Source of the DNA: an uncultured Eubacteriales bacterium
Lineage (GTDB): Bacteria; Bacillota; Clostridia; Oscillospirales; Acutalibacteraceae
Length of the DNA stretch: 64,000 nucleotides
NCBI GenBank assembly: GCA_934464615.1
Contig: CAKSKA010000007.1
Span: 1-64,000, forward strand
Direction: 5' to 3'
Part shown: in pieces, positions 59,441-64,000 of the stretch
How positions within the stretch are numbered: the stretch's first letter is position 1
Layout of the letters: every line of letters begins with the position of its first letter
Made by a program: the position numbers and the translations under genes
Notes under the pieces: model-generated
Seen by the model: the letters and a program-made list of their open reading frames with translations, nothing else
Databases searched by the model: none
Told to the model about the DNA's origin: nothing

Positions 59441-59983
59441 TTATTTATTAAAACCGAAAGATTGCACTTGTTTTCTGACAACCGACATAAACCAACAGTA
59501 AAGCGCTTCGCCGAGTTCCTGATAAATTGAATCGCCGTCGTGAGAGCAAAGCATGGCAAATGTCTGCCCCATTCGGCGCTCGATTTCGGTTTTTCGGCGA
59601 TACGCAAGGTAATAAAAGGAAAACGCACCCGTATCACTGCAATTATTGTAAATATCAACCGATGTTTTTCGTATCTCGTCCAAAAAACTTTTTTCCGCAA
59701 TACCGGATACCGTATCGCTCTTGCAGTATTCATCCAACGCAGCCGAAACCGTAAATGCCAGCAATATCTGACGTTGAACAAGCATAATCGGATCATCGTT
59801 TTCCTCACCGGGAAACGATGTGTTTACTGCTTTAAAAAACTCTTTGCAAAGCCTGCGTCCGAGTTCTTTCGCGTTTTCAACGGTTTCTGTCGGCAGCAAA
59901 TCACTGTCCGTATCGGCATCACCGTTATTAACTTTGCTGCCTGCGATTTTCATATCGCTGTCGTCAAACAACATTTTACTCAC
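59441..59983 (-). CDS. Conserved hypothetical protein, 180 aa
   Basis: The protein is mostly helical, with an acidic N terminus (DADTDSDLLPTE) and conserved-looking helices (LGRRLCKEFFKAVNTSF; QILLAFTVSAALDEYC; FLDEIRKTSVDIYNNCSDTGAFSFYYLAYRRK). No signal peptide or membrane segment is seen. I believe similar proteins occur beside rpoD in other Clostridia, but no function is known. It overlaps the TSCPD gene by 8 bases. Confidence 0.7.
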   Translation of the reverse strand: MSKMLFDDSDMKIAGSKVNNGDADTDSDLLPTETVENAKELGRRLCKEFFKAVNTSFPGEENDDPIMLVQRQILLAFTVSAALDEYCKSDTVSGIAEKSFLDEIRKTSVDIYNNCSDTGAFSFYYLAYRRKTEIERRMGQTFAMLCSHDGDSIYQELGEALYCWFMSVVRKQVQSFGFNK

Positions 59984-60236
59984 CTTTATCAGCCTTATAT
60001 TTTCTTAGCGCCTGTGCCAACTGGTCGGGACACGACGTTGATTTCATACCGCACTTAATACCGCTTAGTGTGTTAATAACATCATCAACCCGTCTGCCTG
60101 CCACCAACCGCGACACGCCCTGCAAATTACCGTTGCATCCGCCGATAAAACTTACCGATTCTATAACATCGTCATCATTTATGTTAAGTGTAATTTTTAC
60201 CGAGCAAACGCCTTTCGGAGCATAAGTATAGGTCAT
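59976..60236 (-). CDS. TSCPD-domain protein, TIGR03905-like
   Basis: 86 aa from ATG 60236, which has AAAGGAG upstream. It contains the C-terminal TSCPD motif (KSTSCPDQLAQALRKY) and CSVKITLNINDDDVIESVSFIGGCNGNLQGVSRLV. Standalone TSCPD proteins resemble the domain that terminates B12-dependent ribonucleotide reductases and are suspected metal binders. Function unproven. The gene lies directly after the Rrf2 regulator. Confidence 0.82.
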   Translation of the reverse strand: MTYTYAPKGVCSVKITLNINDDDVIESVSFIGGCNGNLQGVSRLVAGRRVDDVINTLSGIKCGMKSTSCPDQLAQALRKYKADKGE

Positions 60237-60237
60237 T

Positions 60238-60630
60238 TTAAAACTCCTTTGCAAAAGTAACCTCTTTAAATTTATCCTGCATATACTGACTTACATCTTC
60301 AAATGTTTTACGAAAATAACACTCGCCTTTAGGGTAGGTGCAGACATTCTGCGAGTTTTCGCAGCGGCTGATACTTATATCGCCGCAAAAAACTTTGTAC
60401 ACATCGTAAAGTGTTATCTTATCGGCGTCTCGCGCCAAAACATAACCGCCCTTTGCACCCTTAAACGACTTTACAATTCCGCTTTGCGTCAGTCTGTGCA
60501 ATATTTTAAGCGTATACCGCGGCGTTACACCTGTTTTTTCGGAAACGGTAGCCGCATCGGTTATAGCATTGTTTTCCGCAAGACATGACACAATTCGTAT
60601 TGCATAATCAGTTTCGCTGTTTAAAAACAT
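60238..60630 (-). CDS. Rrf2-family regulator with conserved cysteines
   Basis: The 130-aa protein has an Rrf2 winged helix (DYAIRIVSCLAENNAITDAATVSEKTGVTPRYTLKILHRLTQSGIVKSFKGAKGGYVLA). Cys90, Cys97 and Cys104 (RCENSQNVCTYPKGEC) are spaced like the Fe-S ligands of IscR/NsrR. It probably senses redox state, nitric oxide or Fe-S supply. It lies 5 bases after rpoD and before the TSCPD gene. Confidence 0.88.
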   Translation of the reverse strand: MFLNSETDYAIRIVSCLAENNAITDAATVSEKTGVTPRYTLKILHRLTQSGIVKSFKGAKGGYVLARDADKITLYDVYKVFCGDISISRCENSQNVCTYPKGECYFRKTFEDVSQYMQDKFKEVTFAKEF

Positions 60631-60635
60631 ATTAT

Positions 60636-61679
60636 TTACCTGTCCCTGAACTTATTACTTCTTACAGGATGGCGCAGTTTTCTGAGTGCCTTTGCCTCGA
60701 TTTGCCTTATGCGCTCTCTTGTAACGTTAAATTCCGTTCCTACTTCTTCAAGTGTATGGCATCTGCCGTCATGCAGGCCGAAACGCAGACGGATTACGGC
60801 TTCCTCACGCGGAGTAAGGGTTTTCAGAACGCCGTCAATATCCTCGTTTGTAATAGTTTTAAGCGCTGCTTCGTCGGGTGCCAGCGCGTCTTCATCGCGT
60901 ATAAAATCCATAAGTCTGCTGTCTTCTTCGGGACCTATGGGCGTTTCCATTGAAACCGGTTCCTGTGCTACACGCATAATCTCCCTTACACGTTCTACTG
61001 ACAAATTCATTTTCTCCGCAATCAGTTCTTCGCTCGGTTCGTAACCGTTTTCGTGCAGTAATTGACTCTGCACTTTTTTAAGACGATTGATGGTCTCAAC
61101 CATATGCACCGGAATACGTATTGTCCTTGCCTGATCCGCAATGGCGCGAGTTATGGCCTGTCTTATCCACCAAGTAGCATATGTTGAAAATTTAAAGCCT
61201 TTTGTGTAATCGAATTTATCAACCGCTTTAATAAGACCTACATTGCCTTCCTGAATGAGATCCAGAAAATACATACCGCGGCCGACATATTTTTTTGCAA
61301 TGCTTACAACAAGACGCAAATTGGCTTCCGTAAGGCGCTGTTTTGCAGCCTCGTCGCCCTGACTGATTTTAACCGCAAGTTCTATTTCTTCGTCGGACGA
61401 CAAAAGCGGAACTCTGCCTATCTCGCGCAGATAAACCTTAACCGGATCGTCAAGTGAAATAGTATCGAAATTCATATCGGTATCAATATTGTCGATATCC
61501 ATTTCTTCCAGCTTCAGTTCGTCGTCCGTAGGCTCACCGTCAAATTCAAGAATAGGCGGTTCCTCAAACAGTTCCTCTATATCATCCGGAGCATTTTCAA
61601 TTTCGTCTAAATTATTTTCTTTAAGCGAATCATCCTCTAATTCCTCATTAACTTTTACCTGTTCCGTTTCCTTTTTCAT
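60636..61679 (-). CDS. rpoD: Primary sigma factor RpoD (SigA)
   Basis: The 347-aa sigma-70 factor has an acidic N-terminal region (residues 1-75). Region 2 (ANLRLVVSIAKKYVGRGMYFLDLIQEGNVGLIKAVDKFDYTKGFKFSTYATWWIRQAI) recognises the -10, region 3 follows, and region 4 (RLRFGLHDGRCHTLEEVGTEFNVTRERIRQIEAKALRKLRHP) the -35. It lies in the dnaG-rpoD macromolecular-synthesis operon, 3 bases after dnaG. Confidence 0.97.
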   Translation of the reverse strand: MKKETEQVKVNEELEDDSLKENNLDEIENAPDDIEELFEEPPILEFDGEPTDDELKLEEMDIDNIDTDMNFDTISLDDPVKVYLREIGRVPLLSSDEEIELAVKISQGDEAAKQRLTEANLRLVVSIAKKYVGRGMYFLDLIQEGNVGLIKAVDKFDYTKGFKFSTYATWWIRQAITRAIADQARTIRIPVHMVETINRLKKVQSQLLHENGYEPSEELIAEKMNLSVERVREIMRVAQEPVSMETPIGPEEDSRLMDFIRDEDALAPDEAALKTITNEDIDGVLKTLTPREEAVIRLRFGLHDGRCHTLEEVGTEFNVTRERIRQIEAKALRKLRHPVRSNKFRDR

Positions 61680-61682
61680 TCC

Positions 61683-63461
61683 CTATTCTCCCTTTTTAAT
61701 ATTAATGATATCGTTAATTTGTTTTTCCCAATCGTCCGTATTTTCGGTTGAAGATTCATCAATGGTTTTGAGCATTTTCTGCTCCTTTAAAACTTTAATG
61801 CAGTCACGCATAACTTCAGCCGAATTAATATCGCAATTGGCAGCGTTTTGTAACGATACCGCATATCCCATTTCGCGCGGAGTGAATTTATCACCCAATA
61901 AAGATAAATCAACTTCGCTTTTTTTCTTTAATATAACCGAAAATTCGCTGTAAAACCGTTTATTAAGGTCTGTTATAAAATCTTCCGGTTTAATTTGCTC
62001 ATACGCTTTTTCAAATAAATCCGGATGTTTCATAAGTACCGATAAAAAAGTTTCCTCCGCAGCGGCGGCTTTTTGATTGAACCGCTTTTGCGGATTTATG
62101 TCATCGGTATTTGCCATAGGTGTAATAACACGGCGAATTTCTTTATTTTTCTCGCGTTTTGCAAGATTTTTTCGCAGCTCGTTGATTTTTACCGAAAGTG
62201 CCGTACGGGAAACGCCGTATTTATCGGACAGTTTGCCGATATACAAATCAACCGTCAGACTGTCGTTTATGCCTGCTAATATTTCGGCGGCGGAATTTAA
62301 ATATTTAAGTCTGCCGTCATCATCCGATAAATCAATATCTCGTGCGGCGGAAAGCAGTTTATACTCAACATCGCTTACAGCGCCGTTTAAAAGTTTACCG
62401 AAACGCGCGGCTCCGAATTTTTTTATATATTCGTCGGGATCCTTACATTCGGGCAAAACCAAAACGCGTATCGGAATTCCGGAATTTTTCATTGTGTTAA
62501 GCGCGCGCATAACGGCTTTCTGTCCAGCGGCATCGGCGTCCATAGTAACCACAATTTCTTTGGTATAACGGCTTAACAGTTTTGCCTGTTCTTCCGTAAA
62601 TGCGGTTCCCAGCGGCGCCACCGTATTTACAAAACCCGCTTGCTGCATTGAAACGACGTCCATATTTCCTTCAACTAAAATTATACGCTCTTCGCAGGCG
62701 TTTTTGGCAAAATTAATACCAAACAGATTTTGACTTTTTTTATACACCGGCGTATCTGACGAATTAATATACTTTGCCGACTTATCTTCACCCGGTCTTG
62801 CGCGGCCGCTGAAGGCAATTACATTACCCCTTAAATTAATTATGGGAAACATAACTCTGCCGCGGAATCGGTCATAGCACCTGTCGTTCCTGCTGCTTTT
62901 TGAAATTACATTTGCCTGCAGCATATCGCTTTCGCTGAAACCGAGTCCCTTTAAGTGCTTAAGCAGGCCGTCCCAGCCGTCCGGTGCGGCACCCAATCCG
63001 AAATGCTTTACTGTTTTGACGGTAAGTCCGCGCCCTGTAAGATAATCAAACGCCCATTTACCTTTATCGGACATAAGATATGTATGGTAAAAACGTGCCG
63101 TTTCCCTGTTTATATCAAGTATTTTTTTCTTAAGCCGCTGCATAGAATCGTCATATCCGTCCTGCGGCAATGTAACACCCGAACGCTCCGCCAGCAGTTT
63201 AACGGCTTCGATATAATCAAGATTTTCAATTAACCTTGTAAATGTAAATATGTCGCCGCCTGCACCGCAACCGAAACAGTAAAATGAACCTGTTTCGGGA
63301 TAAACCGTGAACGAAGGCGTTTTTTCATTATGAAACGGACACAGTCCCACAAGATTTCTTCCTGCGCGTTTTAAATTAACATAGGGGGATATTACCGTTT
63401 CAATATCATTTTTATATTTAATTTCCGCCAAGACTTCTTCGGGAATTGCCACGGTAACCAC
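61683..63461 (-). CDS. dnaG: DNA primase DnaG
   Basis: The 592-aa primase has an N-terminal zinc ribbon (CPFHNEKTPSFTVYPETGSFYCFGCGAGGD), a catalytic TOPRIM domain (ILVEGNMDVVSMQQAGF; VVTMDADAAGQKAVMRAL) and a C-terminal DnaB-binding helical domain. It synthesises RNA primers at the fork. It sits between dgt and rpoD, a standard Firmicutes arrangement. Confidence 0.96.
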   Translation of the reverse strand: MVTVAIPEEVLAEIKYKNDIETVISPYVNLKRAGRNLVGLCPFHNEKTPSFTVYPETGSFYCFGCGAGGDIFTFTRLIENLDYIEAVKLLAERSGVTLPQDGYDDSMQRLKKKILDINRETARFYHTYLMSDKGKWAFDYLTGRGLTVKTVKHFGLGAAPDGWDGLLKHLKGLGFSESDMLQANVISKSSRNDRCYDRFRGRVMFPIINLRGNVIAFSGRARPGEDKSAKYINSSDTPVYKKSQNLFGINFAKNACEERIILVEGNMDVVSMQQAGFVNTVAPLGTAFTEEQAKLLSRYTKEIVVTMDADAAGQKAVMRALNTMKNSGIPIRVLVLPECKDPDEYIKKFGAARFGKLLNGAVSDVEYKLLSAARDIDLSDDDGRLKYLNSAAEILAGINDSLTVDLYIGKLSDKYGVSRTALSVKINELRKNLAKREKNKEIRRVITPMANTDDINPQKRFNQKAAAAEETFLSVLMKHPDLFEKAYEQIKPEDFITDLNKRFYSEFSVILKKKSEVDLSLLGDKFTPREMGYAVSLQNAANCDINSAEVMRDCIKVLKEQKMLKTIDESSTENTDDWEKQINDIINIKKGE

Positions 63462-63488
63462 CTCCGTTAAAAAAGTGAATATTAAGGT

Positions 63489-64000
63489 TTAAATGCTCCA
63501 TGATTTCGGAATATATATGTTTTTATAAGTTACAATTGCATAATGGTCGGTCATACCCGCTATATAATCTATAACCGCACGCTGCGTACCCTCTTTTTCC
63601 ATTATACTGCGGTATTCGTCGGCAAGCCTGTCGGGGTTGCTCATAAAATAATCGTAAAGGCCTTTCATAATACCAAGTACTTTCGTTTCCTCGCCTTTTG
63701 CAACGGGATTGCGGTAAACAGACTCAAACAAAAAGTCGTGCAGCATATTGTAATATTTAAGTGTATCGGGATCCATTACAATATCGTCTGCACTGTTATT
63801 TACAACCGAGCGCACCATGGAATCAATGCGCTCGCTTTTGGAGTGACCTAAAAAATCGCATGCCTCTTTCGGTATATCGTTTTCGGTTATAATACCCGCC
63901 CTTACGGCATCGTCAATATCGTGATTTATGTAAGCAATGTGATCCGCATAGCGAATTATGCGCCCCTCAAGTGTAGAAGCCTGTCTGCCTTTGGTATGGC
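63489..64000 (-). CDS. dgt: dGTP triphosphohydrolase-like HD-domain protein, cut by the window edge
   Basis: Only the C-terminal 170 or so residues are in the window; the frame runs open through the right edge. HTKGRQASTLEGRIIRYADHIAYINHDIDDAVRAGII is the HD-domain core of deoxyguanosinetriphosphate triphosphohydrolase-like proteins, and an internal Met (63818) is not the start. The enzymes degrade dGTP or related dNTPs. It precedes dnaG, consistent with a dNTP/replication operon. Confidence 0.9.
   Translation of the reverse strand, partial: HTKGRQASTLEGRIIRYADHIAYINHDIDDAVRAGIITENDIPKEACDFLGHSKSERIDSMVRSVVNNSADDIVMDPDTLKYYNMLHDFLFESVYRNPVAKGEETKVLGIMKGLYDYFMSNPDRLADEYRSIMEKEGTQRAVIDYIAGMTDHYAIVTYKNIYIPKSWSI

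Noticed and set aside
59437..59808. Leftward 123-aa frame inside the 180-aa gene
   Set aside because: It is an alternative frame of the same strand, very rich in Arg and Cys, while the 180-aa frame shows ordinary amphipathic helices and a conserved-gene overlap.
1..64000. CRISPR array, insertion sequence or rRNA operon
   Set aside because: No regularly spaced repeat array, transposase gene or rRNA sequence was found on reading the window.

Overview
The window is a chromosome segment from a low-to-moderate-GC, endospore-forming Gram-positive bacterium of the class Clostridia. An Oscillospiraceae/Ruminococcaceae-like gut lineage is my inference. The evidence is Clostridia/Bacilli-type gene order (dgt-dnaG-rpoD; yqfC-yqfD-phoH-ybeY-era-yqzL-recO; scpA-scpB-ytfJ-dacF), spore genes (spoIIM, yqfC, yqfD, ylbJ, ytfJ, dacF), an energy-coupling-factor transporter module and a purine riboswitch. 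No outer-membrane genes are visible.

Positions 57-4602 hold a compact filamentous-phage (inovirus-like) prophage flanked by identical 27-bp direct repeats, giving a 4,519-bp circular unit. It encodes an HUH rolling-circle Rep of the plasmid RepB/Rep_2 type, a divergent 49-aa ribbon-helix-helix (CopG-like) repressor, four candidate operators between them, a 72-aa major-coat-like protein followed by a terminator, a Zot/pI-like ATPase and a run of small membrane or surface proteins. A hairpin-rich non-coding segment is a candidate origin/packaging region. It has no integrase, so host Xer-type recombination is likely. This is the most unusual part of the window.

Positions 4.6-13.5 kb hold a GH71/99-like glycosidase with a divergent AraC regulator, then a guanine-riboswitch operon (xpt-bmpA-nupO-nupP-nupQ) for purine salvage and nucleoside import. 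Positions 13.4-24.1 kb hold tRNA genes (Thr, His, Gln, Gly), an XRE regulator, and a long leftward operon nusB-xseA-xseB-ispA-dxs-tlyA-nadK-argR-recN-tyrS. Positions 24.1-36.2 kb hold clpE, cvpA, a membrane beta-propeller protein, truA, ecfT-ecfA2-ecfA1, a methyltransferase, glmM and ruvB-ruvA-ruvC.

Positions 36.4-40.5 kb hold potABCD behind a structured leader that could form a pseudoknot touching the potA Shine-Dalgarno. Next come a XerC/D-like recombinase whose first catalytic arginine is lysine, spoIIM, a FabG-like reductase, mutS2, and the recO-yqzL-era-ybeY-phoH-yqfD-yqfC cluster. Positions 50.5-53.5 kb run rightward: ylbJ, a DivIVA-like coiled-coil protein and a membrane DUF6273 protein. 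From 53.6 kb to the end the genes run leftward: secG, rluB, dacF, ytfJ, scpB, scpA, an M50 protease, an amidase under a hairpin containing its own SD, two uncharacterised conserved proteins, an Rrf2 regulator, rpoD, dnaG and the cut-off dgt gene.

Most convergent gene pairs share bidirectional terminators, and most leftward genes overlap or abut, so the segment is organised into a few long operons.
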